A program made the translations under genes and the position numbers. From Phycisphaerae bacterium (lineage in GTDB: Bacteria; Planctomycetota; Phycisphaerae; Phycisphaerales; SM1A02), in assembly GCA_002683195.1 (NCBI GenBank), contig NYSW01000043.1, positions 11,875-30,567 of the forward strand: 18,693 nucleotides of DNA. Direction: 5' to 3'. A model generated the notes under the pieces. The model worked only from the letters and a program-made list of their open reading frames with translations. It was not told where the DNA came from and searched no databases. Of this stretch, positions 10,379 to 18,163 are shown in pieces; positions within the stretch are counted from its first letter, which is position 1; each line of letters opens with the position of its first letter.

Positions 10379-10415
10379 CGGCACGGAAATCCGGTCCCGA
10401 GTTACGGTCGTGCCG
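10379..10415. repeat. Inverted repeat in the mqnB-pilM gap (gap 10275-10468)
   Basis: CGGCACG at 10379-10385 pairs with CGTGCCG at 10409-10415 across 23 bases. The 194-base gap has no coding sequence I can support. This repeat could be a weak hairpin after mqnB or an operator upstream of pilM. There is no T-tract, and I see no convincing -35/-10 pair for pilM in this gap. Confidence 0.25.
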
Positions 10416-10468
10416 CGAAGTCCGAATATCGGTCGTGCACGGCCCGGGTTCGATACGGACGCCCAGTG

Positions 10469-11116
10469 TCACCCCTGAGAGAGCGTTCGGGCGAAGACCG
10501 CCAGACGATCGAAGGCCTTGGGAAGGTCCCAGACCTGCCGGGATCGGTCTCCCGTGGTGTTGGAGATCACCCGAACTTCGATCGCTGATGCGCCGATCGC
10601 CTTCGCGGCATGCAGGACCGCGGCCCCTTCCATCGCCTCGGCGATCCCCCCGGTTCTCGCGGCGATCTCACGGGCCTGCTCGTCGGTACCCGAGCAGGTC
10701 GCGACGGTCGCGATCGGACCCCGGATCGCCGAGGGATCCATTTTCAAAAGTCGTTCGAGGAGCGTTGGTTCCGACTTGATCCCGTTGCCCACGACGTATC
10801 CGGCGAGGGGGAAGCCCATCTCTTCGATCGTCTGGAATCCCTGGGGCGTGAGGATCCCCTCCTCGGCGTAGACCGATCGGGTTCCGATCACCAACGCACC
10901 CATGGCGGCCGAGGCGCCGCCGGGAAGCGATCCGGCAATTCCCACCGCGATGATCACGGGCGGCTCCGGCCGCCCGGCGATCGCCAATGTCGTGGCGATC
11001 GCGGCATTGACCCTGCCCACGCCGGTGACGATGGTGGCAAGACCGACGGCGCGAAACGGCGCCGCTTCTCGATCCGTGGCGGCGACCACCAGAAGACGAT
11101 CCGCGAACGTGCTCAA
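10469..11116 (-). CDS. mqnB: Futalosine hydrolase
   Basis: The 215-residue enzyme of the nucleoside phosphorylase/hydrolase fold cleaves futalosine to dehypoxanthine futalosine and hypoxanthine in the futalosine route to menaquinone. Visible signatures are the ribose/phosphate loop AVGIAGSL (57-64), the nucleoside-binding EAMEGAA (160-166, E163) and SNTTGDRSRQVWDLPKAF (185-202), whose aspartate D190 corresponds to the catalytic base. The S-N-x-x-G-D-R-x-x-x-W form points to MqnB rather than to MTA/SAH nucleosidase. The start appears to be TTG at 11116, overlapping the hisS stop (TTGA). This gives a 6-residue extension before RLLVVAA, where many relatives begin. No other menaquinone gene is in the window. 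A role for this nucleosidase fold in SAH recycling is a weaker alternative, given sahH 9 kb away. Confidence 0.85.
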   Translation of the reverse strand: MSTFADRLLVVAATDREAAPFRAVGLATIVTGVGRVNAAIATTLAIAGRPEPPVIIAVGIAGSLPGGASAAMGALVIGTRSVYAEEGILTPQGFQTIEEMGFPLAGYVVGNGIKSEPTLLERLLKMDPSAIRGPIATVATCSGTDEQAREIAARTGGIAEAMEGAAVLHAAKAIGASAIEVRVISNTTGDRSRQVWDLPKAFDRLAVFARTLSQG

Positions 11117-12453
11117 GGGCTCACGGCCTCGTTCTGAGCTCTCAACTCGACGATCTTGGAAATCAGATCGCTGACCAGAACGGTTTCCTGGACCCCTCCC
11201 CCGAGATCCTTGAGGTCCACCATCCCCTCCTCGGTCCGAGCGCCGAGAATCACGGCGAACCGGGCTCCGGCCTTCGAGGCGTCTCCCAGAAGCTTGCCGA
11301 CGTTTCGCGTGCTGCGATAGCTTCGGCGGGCGTGGATGCCCGCCCGGCGGAGCATGGACATCACCCTGATGGTCGCCTGATCACTGACGTCCGAGGAGCC
11401 GAGAAGGAACACTTCGGGTGACGGCACCGCGATGTTCTCGAGCAGGCCACGATCCTTCAAGACGAGGCCGACCACCACGTCTCCCATGCCGAATCCGACC
11501 GCCGTCGTCGGTGGGCCACCCATCAACTCGACCAGACCGTCGTACCGCCCACCGCCGGCAATGGCTCGCTCGCCACCCCCGTTTTCATGGACCTCGAAGA
11601 CGCTGCCGGTGTAGTAGGCGAGTCCACGAACGATTCCCAGATCCCAGTGGCACCACTCCGCGACCCCTGCGTCCACGAGCGCATCGCGCAGTCCCTCCAT
11701 CGGCCCCAGAGCATGAGTCGGGATCCCGGATTCCGAAGAGATCTCCGAGAGATCCGTCTGCAGCGGCTTCCGAGTCCTTGCCAATCGATCGAACGCCGCA
11801 AGTCCCTCGACATCGAGACCGAGTTCCTCGGCTTTGGCGGTGAAGACCGCCGCGTCCATCTTGTCCCGGCGGTCCAGCAGTTCGAATGCCGACTGCATCT
11901 GGCTGGAAGAGACCCCCAGAGCCTCGAGCGCCAAGGCGACCGCATCCCGGTGACTCAAGCGGACCGTCACCGCGGTGGGATCCAGACCAAGCTGATCGAG
12001 GGCCGTGAGACCCGCCGAAAGAACTTCGGCGTCGGCCTCGGGACCGTCGAATCCGAGCATGTCCACGTTCCATTGAACGAATTCACGAAGCCGTCCTCGC
12101 TGAGGCCGTTCGGCTCGAAAGTGCGTGGGAATGGCGAACCATTTGATCGGCCGCGGCAGACCGGGCCCGCGGGCCGCCACCATTCTCGCCAACGTGGGCG
12201 TGAATTCCGGCCGCAAGGCATAGTCATCCTTTCCGCCGGCTCGGCGAAAGGAGAAGAGTTCGTCGACGATCCCATCCCCACTCTTCAGGGTGTAGAGCCC
12301 GAGACTTTCGAACGTCGGCCCTTCGATCTCCTCGAAACCGTGAAGAATCGACGAATTCCGCCATGCCTTTTCAATGTGCCGGCGAACCGCCAGCTCGGCA
12401 GGGAGGAAATCACGGGTGCCCTTGGGGGCCTGAAAACGTCGCGTCGTGCTCAT
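11113..12453 (-). CDS. hisS: Histidyl-tRNA synthetase
   Basis: The 446-residue class II enzyme charges tRNA-His. It has motif 1 around residues 9-46 (KGTRDFLPAE), motif 2 with R113 in FRAERPQRGRLREF (112-125), the histidine-specific loop IVRGLAYYTG (274-283), and motif 3 with GGGRYDGLV (300-308) and AVGFGMGD (318-325). The anticodon-binding domain covers about 345-440. The usual aspartate of GLDYYTG is alanine here (A279), a variant also met in other bacterial HisRS. The ATG at 12453 has no ribosome binding site, and a possible promoter lies so close that the mRNA may be leaderless. It overlaps mqnB by four bases at its 3' end. Confidence 0.96.
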   Translation of the reverse strand: MSTTRRFQAPKGTRDFLPAELAVRRHIEKAWRNSSILHGFEEIEGPTFESLGLYTLKSGDGIVDELFSFRRAGGKDDYALRPEFTPTLARMVAARGPGLPRPIKWFAIPTHFRAERPQRGRLREFVQWNVDMLGFDGPEADAEVLSAGLTALDQLGLDPTAVTVRLSHRDAVALALEALGVSSSQMQSAFELLDRRDKMDAAVFTAKAEELGLDVEGLAAFDRLARTRKPLQTDLSEISSESGIPTHALGPMEGLRDALVDAGVAEWCHWDLGIVRGLAYYTGSVFEVHENGGGERAIAGGGRYDGLVELMGGPPTTAVGFGMGDVVVGLVLKDRGLLENIAVPSPEVFLLGSSDVSDQATIRVMSMLRRAGIHARRSYRSTRNVGKLLGDASKAGARFAVILGARTEEGMVDLKDLGGGVQETVLVSDLISKIVELRAQNEAVSP

Positions 12454-12461
12454 GAACGTGG

Positions 12462-12490
12462 ATTCAATCGATTGAAGAAGGAAAAATCAA
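12462..12490 (-). promoter_or_regulatory. Candidate hisS promoter overlapping a 14-bp perfect palindrome
   Basis: On the minus strand TTGATT (12490-12485) and TTGAAT (12467-12462) are separated by 17 bases. Transcription would then begin within about 3 bases of the hisS ATG. The self-complementary 14-mer TTCAATCGATTGAA at 12463-12476 overlaps the -10 box. The absence of a ribosome binding site before the ATG fits a leaderless message. The palindrome is seen directly; the promoter match is moderate (4 of 6 at the -10). Confidence 0.4.
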
Positions 12491-12514
12491 AGCGGGCGGT
12501 TGAAGGGACCGCAG

Positions 12515-13117
12515 TCAAGGACGACCGTGGTGGCGGCCGGTCCTTCGCGAAGAACGGACTGCGATGCCGATCGCAATGACGGCCAAACCCCAACCGATGG
12601 CAGGTTCACCGACCATGGACCGAGTCCAGTCGGCGGGAAGCTGCATCTGGTTCGACGGAATTAGAACTCCGGCGATGACCGCGAAGGCCACCATGCTCAG
12701 GCCCAGGACCAGACGCCCCCCGAACCCGATTCCAGTGCTTCCCGCAATCGAGAGAATCACGGCCAGCAGGAGCGAACCCGCGAACTGCAGGGAGAGGCCG
12801 GTGATCAACCTCCCGGCGGCCAACGGACGCACGCCACTCGGCCGGACCAGAAGGATTCCCGTGGGACCGTTCTCCGCAGCCTTCTGCCAGGCCTGCCTCG
12901 CCTGGCCGTCATCCCCGTCCGAAACCGGGGGGCGGGGCGGAAACAGATAGGAACCCGTGCTGGGGACATTGGACTGAATCGCGGACGTGATCTGGGCCTC
13001 GGCGCCCTCCGGGAGATCCCGAAGTTCGCTCGACCAGAGTCCGAGTCCACCGCCGGCGAAGAAACCCCAGAGGAAGACCACGATCGTTCCGACGACTGCT
13101 GCGATGACGAGCCGCAT
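12515..13117 (-). CDS. Conserved-type small membrane protein of unknown function
   Basis: The 200-residue protein has membrane helices at about 3-21, 104-126, 133-153 and 172-187. Between the first and second is an external loop of about 80 residues containing ITSAIQSNVPSTGSYLFPPR. The N-terminal pattern V-F-x-W-G-F followed by a P-x-x-G-x-Y-x-x-P segment recurs in uncharacterised bacterial membrane proteins that I remember, but I cannot name a function. GGAG lies 6 bases upstream of the ATG. It sits between galM and hisS on the same strand, preceded by a strong hairpin (13140-13162), so it may have its own expression level. Confidence 0.7.
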   Translation of the reverse strand: MRLVIAAVVGTIVVFLWGFFAGGGLGLWSSELRDLPEGAEAQITSAIQSNVPSTGSYLFPPRPPVSDGDDGQARQAWQKAAENGPTGILLVRPSGVRPLAAGRLITGLSLQFAGSLLLAVILSIAGSTGIGFGGRLVLGLSMVAFAVIAGVLIPSNQMQLPADWTRSMVGEPAIGWGLAVIAIGIAVRSSRRTGRHHGRP

Positions 13118-13139
13118 GCGGGTCTCCGGGCTGGACGGG

Positions 13140-13162
13140 AGCCGGAACCCGCGGTTCCGGCT
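13140..13162. repeat. Perfect 10-bp GC-rich hairpin between the epimerase and small membrane protein genes
   Basis: AGCCGGAACC at 13140-13149 is the exact reverse complement of GGTTCCGGCT at 13153-13162, leaving a 3-base loop. On the minus strand it lies 23 bases after the epimerase stop and 22 bases before the next ATG, close to its ribosome binding site. No T-tract follows, so it is not a classical intrinsic terminator. It may be an mRNA 3'-end stabiliser, a U-less terminator, or a structure that tunes translation of the next gene. Confidence 0.6.
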
Positions 13163-13185
13163 GGAAGAAGGCTACCGCGCAACGA

Positions 13186-14334
13186 TCATTCAGTCGTGAA
13201 ACGATGCACCATTCGGTGCTCGTAATTCTCCCCCGGCCGCATCACGACATCGGGCCACCCGGGTTCTCCTCGCCGATTGATCGAGTCCGGATAGGCCTGC
13301 GTCTCAAGGCAGAGACCACCGAACTTGTCATAGACCACACCCCCCTTGCCCACCATGCCGTTCAGGAAGTTCCCGGTGTAGAACTGGATCCCGGGTTGAT
13401 CCGTCTCGATGATCATCACGATCCCGGTATCCGGATCCGAAAGCCGTGCCACTTCCCGCATCACGCCCGGATCCCCGTCGAGGCAGAGGTTGTGGTCGTA
13501 GCCGCCCGGATCATCGCCGTTCTCGGGGAACGCCCCGATGTCCCGGCCAATGGTCCTGGGCTGCCGAAAATCCAATGCCGTGCCTTCGACCGCGGCGATT
13601 TCACCGGTCGGAATGAAGCCGGCATCGACGGGGGTGTAGTGCGAAGCATTGATCTGCAAGGTCTCATCGAGGACGGAACCGGAGCCGTGACCACCAAGGT
13701 TCCAATAGGTGTGATGCACGATGTTCACCGGCGTGGGAGCATCGCAGACCGCTCCCATCTCAACCACCAGTTCTCCGGCCTCGGTCAGGATGTAGACCAC
13801 CTCGGCATCCAACCGCCCCGGATATCCCTCGTCACCGTCCGGACTGGTCATGGTGAACCGGACACCAGGCCCTTTCCCGGTCACCATCGCTTCGGCCGAC
13901 CATCGCCGCTTGTCGAAACCGACCACCCCACCGTGCAGGTGATTTTCGCCGTTGTTTCGTGCCAGTTCATATCCCGTGCCATCGAGTTCGAAAAACCCGT
14001 TGCCGATTCGGTTTCCGACCCGGCCCACCGTGCAGCCGAAATACTGACTCTTCTCGGGATACTCCGGGATCGTGTCGAAGCCGAGAACGACATCCGTCGG
14101 CCGACCGTCACGATCCGGCACCACGACCCTGGTGACCGTCGCCCCGAGCTCCATCAATTCCACTTCCATGCCTCGCCCGTTTCGGAGCGTGATTCGTCGA
14201 GCACCGTCGGCGGCCCCGTCTTGAACGATCTCGATTTCCGGCTGGTTGACCATGGTTGCCTCTCTGGTGGTGTCACACCCCGCCAGTACGAAGACGGCGA
14301 TGATTGCGAGCAGCGGAGTCCTGATGTGCTTCAT
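13186..14334 (-). CDS. Aldose 1-epimerase (galactose mutarotase), lipoprotein form
   Basis: The 382-residue protein interconverts alpha and beta anomers of aldoses. The fold signatures are GRVGNRI (104-110), NHLHGG (131-136), NIVHHTYWNLGG (204-215) with catalytic H208, GYDHNLCL (278-285) and LCLETQAYPDS (341-351) with catalytic E344. Unlike cytoplasmic GalM it begins with a lipoprotein signal: a positive start, a hydrophobic core and the lipobox LAGC with C20. It is therefore expected in the periplasm, anchored to a membrane. It is 92 bases downstream of the sugar permease gene, so it likely supplies the anomer preferred by the importer. GalM belongs to a broad family, and the sugar is unknown. 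Confidence 0.9.
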   Translation of the reverse strand: MKHIRTPLLAIIAVFVLAGCDTTREATMVNQPEIEIVQDGAADGARRITLRNGRGMEVELMELGATVTRVVVPDRDGRPTDVVLGFDTIPEYPEKSQYFGCTVGRVGNRIGNGFFELDGTGYELARNNGENHLHGGVVGFDKRRWSAEAMVTGKGPGVRFTMTSPDGDEGYPGRLDAEVVYILTEAGELVVEMGAVCDAPTPVNIVHHTYWNLGGHGSGSVLDETLQINASHYTPVDAGFIPTGEIAAVEGTALDFRQPRTIGRDIGAFPENGDDPGGYDHNLCLDGDPGVMREVARLSDPDTGIVMIIETDQPGIQFYTGNFLNGMVGKGGVVYDKFGGLCLETQAYPDSINRRGEPGWPDVVMRPGENYEHRMVHRFTTE

Positions 14335-14426
14335 GTGCGGTTTCCATTTTGACGGACCATTGATCGATCCGGACCGAATTCATGACTTGACCTTCGTTTC
14401 GAGCGAAATCGTATCCACCGGTCGAT

Positions 14427-15488
14427 TCAGGCGATGAGTCCACGCCGTCGCGTGACGGTCCGTCGAATGATCTCGTCGGCGACGGCACCCGCGAGGATCA
14501 CCCCCCCGATCACCGCGTACTGGATGGTGTCCGGGATCCAGTCGATCAAGGTGATCGCGTTCTGGAGAACCTGCATGAGCGCGGCGCCGATGATCACGCC
14601 GATGATCGCCCCTTCGCCGCCACGAAGACTGCAACCTCCGAGGACCGCCGCGGCGATCGCGTAGAGCTCGTAGAAGTTTCCGAAGTCCGCGGGTTGAGCG
14701 CTTCCGACATCGAGGATGAAGAGCATGCCACCGAACCCGGCCAGACCCCCGCACACCATGTAGGCAAGGATGATCAGACGCCCGGTGCGGATGCCCCCGT
14801 GCCGAGCCGCGGACTCGTTACGACCGGTGGCGAGCATGTGCCTTCCCCAGACCGTGGTCCGAAGGAAGAGGATGGCAAGGGCCGCGATCACCATCAGGAT
14901 CACCAGGGTCGCGGGGATCGCGAAAGTCTCCACTCCGGGAATTTCGAATCGGTGCCTGACCAGAGACCGGAGTCCTTTGAAACCGTTTTGGAATCCAACC
15001 GTCTGATCCGCGGTGATTCCCCGCGCGATGCCTCGATAGAGAAGCAACCCGCAAAGCGTGACGATGAACGGCTGCAGTCGAAGAACGCGAACCAGCGTTC
15101 CGTGAAAAAGACCGATCGCCGGCCCCAGAATCAACACCAGTGGAACTGCGATCCACGGATCGAGTCCCTGTTGAACCAGAAGCCAGGGAAGCAGGCAACC
15201 GACCAGGGCGATCACGGAACCGATGGAGAGATCGATTCCGCCGACCATGATCACGAAGGCTGCGCCGATCGAGATCACCCCGAACAACGAGGTTCGTCGC
15301 AGAAGGTTCTCGATGTTGTAGCCGGTCAGAAAATACGGCGTGAAGCTCGAGGTGGCGATGCAGGTGACCGCGAGAAGCATCCCCACCCCGATGATCTTCC
15401 CCGATCCGGAGAAGACCCAGCCTCGTGAACGGAACTGCGATCCGACTTCGACGTCGTCTCGAGCATCATCGGAGCCAGAGTCGTTCAT
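14427..15488 (-). CDS. Monosaccharide ABC transporter permease (RbsC/CUT2 type)
   Basis: The 353-residue protein is a multi-spanning permease with a 30-residue cytoplasmic N-terminus and about nine or ten membrane helices. Family signatures include FVIMVGGIDLSIGSV (78-92), QPFIVTLCGL and the cytoplasmic coupling stretch WGRHMLATGRNESAARHGGI, which contacts the ATPase. Downstream, GGCSLRGGEGAIIG (about 289-302) matches the conserved RbsC motif GGTSLxGG. It forms the membrane channel with the ATPase encoded just upstream. The ATG overlaps the ATPase stop by four bases. The substrate class is a pentose or hexose; the exact sugar is not determinable from the sequence. Confidence 0.92.
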   Translation of the reverse strand: MNDSGSDDARDDVEVGSQFRSRGWVFSGSGKIIGVGMLLAVTCIATSSFTPYFLTGYNIENLLRRTSLFGVISIGAAFVIMVGGIDLSIGSVIALVGCLLPWLLVQQGLDPWIAVPLVLILGPAIGLFHGTLVRVLRLQPFIVTLCGLLLYRGIARGITADQTVGFQNGFKGLRSLVRHRFEIPGVETFAIPATLVILMVIAALAILFLRTTVWGRHMLATGRNESAARHGGIRTGRLIILAYMVCGGLAGFGGMLFILDVGSAQPADFGNFYELYAIAAAVLGGCSLRGGEGAIIGVIIGAALMQVLQNAITLIDWIPDTIQYAVIGGVILAGAVADEIIRRTVTRRRGLIA

Positions 15489-17020
15489 GCCACCGCCTCT
15501 CCGTCGGAAGTTTCAGATCGGGATTCCGTCGTTCCCGTGGCCAACGCCATGATCGCCGCTTCGGTCGCTTCTCGCCGGGGCAATTCACCCGAGACCCGTC
15601 CATCGTGAAGAACCACCACGCGATCCGCGACCGCCAGAAGTTCCTCCATCTCGCTGCTTGCCACCACCACCGCGGCGCCCGCTCTCGCCAATCGGTCGAG
15701 CAAGGCGTGGACCTCCGCCTTGGCCCCCACATCGACTCCCCGCGTGGGCTCGTCCAAAAGCAGAATCCGAGGCTCGCACGCAACCCAGCGTCCGACCGCG
15801 ACCTTCTGTTGATTCCCACCACTGAGTCCACCGGTGATGGCATCCGATCGGGCCGGCCGGACTCCGAGCCGCCGCACGAGCGAATCCGCGAGCAGTCGCT
15901 CCCGGGCTCGGGAACGAAAGACACCACCCCGGGCCTGCCCGGCGAGATCCGCGATCACCAGATTGTCCGCGATCGTCTCCTCCAGAAACAGTCCGTCGTC
16001 CTTCCGATCCTCGGGGACCAGAGCAAGGCCGGCCGCTGCAGCATCCCCGGGATTCCTGATCGAAACCGTCAGTCCATCGATTTCGATCCGACCGGAAAGG
16101 ATGGGGTCGATCCCCACCAATCCACGAAGGAACTCGGTACGACCCGCCCCCACCAGACCCGCGAGCGCGACGATCTCTCCCGGTCGAACTTCAAGCTCGA
16201 TCACCTCGTCGGGAAAACGTCGGGTTCGGAGATCCGCGACCCGAAGCCTCGGTGGGCCTTCGGTCGAAATGGCGACCCCCGAGCGGAGATCACCGACCTC
16301 CAGATCTCTTCCGACCATCATTCGCACCATCGACTCGCGATTGATCTCACCGGCTCCAAGCGTGCCGACATGTCGACCATCGCGCAGCACCTCGACCCGA
16401 TCCGAGATCCGGCACACCTCTTCCAGCCGATGCGAGATGTAGAGGATCGCGGTCCCTCCGGCTCGAAGACGTTCCACCGTCTCCAGGAGCGTCAGGGTCT
16501 CCCGGTCGCTGAGACTCGAAGTTGGTTCGTCCATCACGATCACCGCGGCATCCGTGGCCATGGCTTTGGCGATCTCGACCAGTTGCCGAGTCCCCATCCC
16601 CAGTCCGGTGATCATGCGACCGGGCTCGAGATCCGCGAGCCCGACCGCTCTCAAGGCCTTTCTCGCCACCTCTCGTCCGGCACGGTGATCCAGAAACGGA
16701 CCACGACGTGGTTCGCGGCCGAGGATGATGTTCGCCCCCACATCGAGATTGTCCGCAAGGCTGAGTTCCTGGTGGATGAGGACGATGCCGGCCGCCATCG
16801 CATCGCGTGGTTCGCGAAAATCCATGGCGGAGCCATTCACCAGAATGTGACCCTGATCGGGAATCTGATCGCCCGCGATGATCTTCATCAGCGTGCTTTT
16901 CCCCGCGCCGTTCTCACCGACCACCGAAACGATCTCGCCCCGCTCGATTCGGAGCGACACCCCGTCGAGCGCCGTCACGCCGGGGAACCGCTTCACGATG
17001 TCTCGAGCCTCGAGCAACAT
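15485..17020 (-). CDS. Monosaccharide ABC transporter ATPase (RbsA/CUT2 type, two nucleotide-binding domains)
   Basis: The 511-residue double ATPase drives sugar import. Domain 1 has Walker A GENGAGKST (35-43), Q-loop HQE (83-85), signature LGMGTRQ (140-146; a variant of the usual L-S-x-x-x-x-Q) and Walker B VIVMDEPTSSL (160-170). Domain 2 has a degenerate Walker A GLVGAGRTE (288-296), lacking the lysine as usual in RbsA, with signature LSGGNQQ (399-405) and Walker B ILLLDEPTRGVD (419-430). I chose ATG at 17020, where GGAG lies 5 bases upstream and the protein begins MLLEARDIVKRF. An upstream in-frame start at 17053 would add 11 atypical residues. It is 63 bases after the binding-protein gene and overlaps the permease start. 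Confidence 0.95.
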   Translation of the reverse strand: MLLEARDIVKRFPGVTALDGVSLRIERGEIVSVVGENGAGKSTLMKIIAGDQIPDQGHILVNGSAMDFREPRDAMAAGIVLIHQELSLADNLDVGANIILGREPRRGPFLDHRAGREVARKALRAVGLADLEPGRMITGLGMGTRQLVEIAKAMATDAAVIVMDEPTSSLSDRETLTLLETVERLRAGGTAILYISHRLEEVCRISDRVEVLRDGRHVGTLGAGEINRESMVRMMVGRDLEVGDLRSGVAISTEGPPRLRVADLRTRRFPDEVIELEVRPGEIVALAGLVGAGRTEFLRGLVGIDPILSGRIEIDGLTVSIRNPGDAAAAGLALVPEDRKDDGLFLEETIADNLVIADLAGQARGGVFRSRARERLLADSLVRRLGVRPARSDAITGGLSGGNQQKVAVGRWVACEPRILLLDEPTRGVDVGAKAEVHALLDRLARAGAAVVVASSEMEELLAVADRVVVLHDGRVSGELPRREATEAAIMALATGTTESRSETSDGEAVA

Positions 17021-17083
17021 CGGATCTCCGAAGAATCCGGTTGGTGTCCTCAATTCGAATCCACGGGTCCATTTCGGGCTTCG

Positions 17084-18115
17084 CTACCGGTCCCCGCCCG
17101 TCTTGGCCTTCAAATCCGCCCAGAATGCTTCGACTTCGGCCGCCTGAATGATCCGTGCGGGAATGGCGACCATGGCGTCTGCGGGAATCCCCGGATCTTC
17201 TTCTCCAGCGAGTTTCGCGAGAATCTCGACCGAGGTCCGTCCGTACTCGTAGGGATTCTGCACCACCGTGCCCGCGACGTGTCCGTCCTTGATTCCCTGC
17301 AAGGTCTCATCATCCTCGTCGAACGCGATGACCATGACCTCTCCCAGACGACCGGACGAATCAAGCGCCTCGAGAATCAACGGCGGGTTGTACGCGAAGA
17401 GACCGACCATGCAGTCGACGTCCGGATGCCGAATGAGCACATCCTCGACGTTCGCCTTGCCCTTGGCGCGATCGAACTGGTCGGTGAGCGTGCCAAGCAC
17501 GGTGTAGCCATCACCCGAGACCGGCGCGCCCGGCTCGTCGTAACGACTGGGATCGGGATCCCGCCCGAGCACTTCGTCGATCAGCCCCTGCCGCCGACGT
17601 CGAGCGTTGTCCTGCTCGAGCCGGCCGATGAAGATGAAGATCTCGCCTCCATCCGGCATCGAGTCCCTGAGCAGGCCTCCAGCCATTCGACCGGCGTCGT
17701 AGTTGTCCATGCCGACGTAGGCGAGCCGGTTGGAATCCGGGGCATCTGAATCGTGCGTGATCACATTGGTCACGGCCGCCACTCGATTCAGCAGCTCGGT
17801 CTGGTTGACGGGATCGATCGGGCTGACCGCGATCCCATCAACCTGCTTGGTCACCAGATCTTCGATCATCCGCTTCTGATCCGTGACCCCGCCCGTGGGC
17901 ATCAACACGTCGACTTCGACGTCGTACTGCCGCCCGGCGGCTTCGGCACCAGCCTGCGCAATCTTCCAGAAGTCCGCGACCCCGTTGGTGACGTAGGCCA
18001 CTCGGGGTCGTTCCGAGTCCGAAGTCCCGGCGGAGGGCGGCGCGGATGACTCGGTGCAGCCCGTGAAAACGGAGCCGGCGACCAGAGAAACGAACAGCAG
18101 ACGACTTCGCAACAT
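17084..18115 (-). CDS. Sugar ABC transporter substrate-binding lipoprotein (RbsB/Peripla_BP_4 type)
   Basis: The 343-residue protein has a lipoprotein signal peptide ending in FTGC (C20), followed by a serine- and proline-rich tether. It then has a two-lobed type I periplasmic binding fold: VAYVTNGVADFWKIAQAGAEAA (39-60), DGIAVSPIDP (93-102), ITHDSDAP (118-125), YVGMDNYDAGRMAG (133-146), MVIAFDEDDETLQGIKDG (about 261-278) and GTVVQNPYEYGR (282-293). These correspond to the ligand-contacting segments of ribose- and related sugar-binding proteins. The ATG at 18115 has AGGAG 8 bases upstream. It captures sugar outside the inner membrane and passes it to the permease encoded downstream. The ligand is unknown. 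Confidence 0.93.
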   Translation of the reverse strand: MLRSRLLFVSLVAGSVFTGCTESSAPPSAGTSDSERPRVAYVTNGVADFWKIAQAGAEAAGRQYDVEVDVLMPTGGVTDQKRMIEDLVTKQVDGIAVSPIDPVNQTELLNRVAAVTNVITHDSDAPDSNRLAYVGMDNYDAGRMAGGLLRDSMPDGGEIFIFIGRLEQDNARRRRQGLIDEVLGRDPDPSRYDEPGAPVSGDGYTVLGTLTDQFDRAKGKANVEDVLIRHPDVDCMVGLFAYNPPLILEALDSSGRLGEVMVIAFDEDDETLQGIKDGHVAGTVVQNPYEYGRTSVEILAKLAGEEDPGIPADAMVAIPARIIQAAEVEAFWADLKAKTGGDR

Positions 18116-18130
18116 GAGAAAGACTCCTGG

Positions 18131-18143
18131 GGGTGTAGCACCC
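18131..18143. repeat. Short hairpin between the SDR and binding-protein genes
   Basis: GGGTG and CACCC are separated by 3 bases in the 48-base gap, just before the ribosome binding site of the binding-protein gene. Such intercistronic hairpins can protect the abundant binding-protein message, but a 5-bp stem is weak evidence. Confidence 0.25.
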
Positions 18144-18163
18144 GAATCCTGGCTGAAACCACA

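Noticed and set aside
14400..14415. TTTCG-AG-CGAAA hairpin after the permease gene as a terminator
   Set aside because: Only 5 bp with a 2-base loop, no T-tract, and the next gene follows on the same strand.
15425..17749. 774-codon plus-strand frame, the longest in the window
   Set aside because: It is antisense to permease, ATPase and binding-protein genes with full motifs and coupled starts. No domain is recognisable in it.
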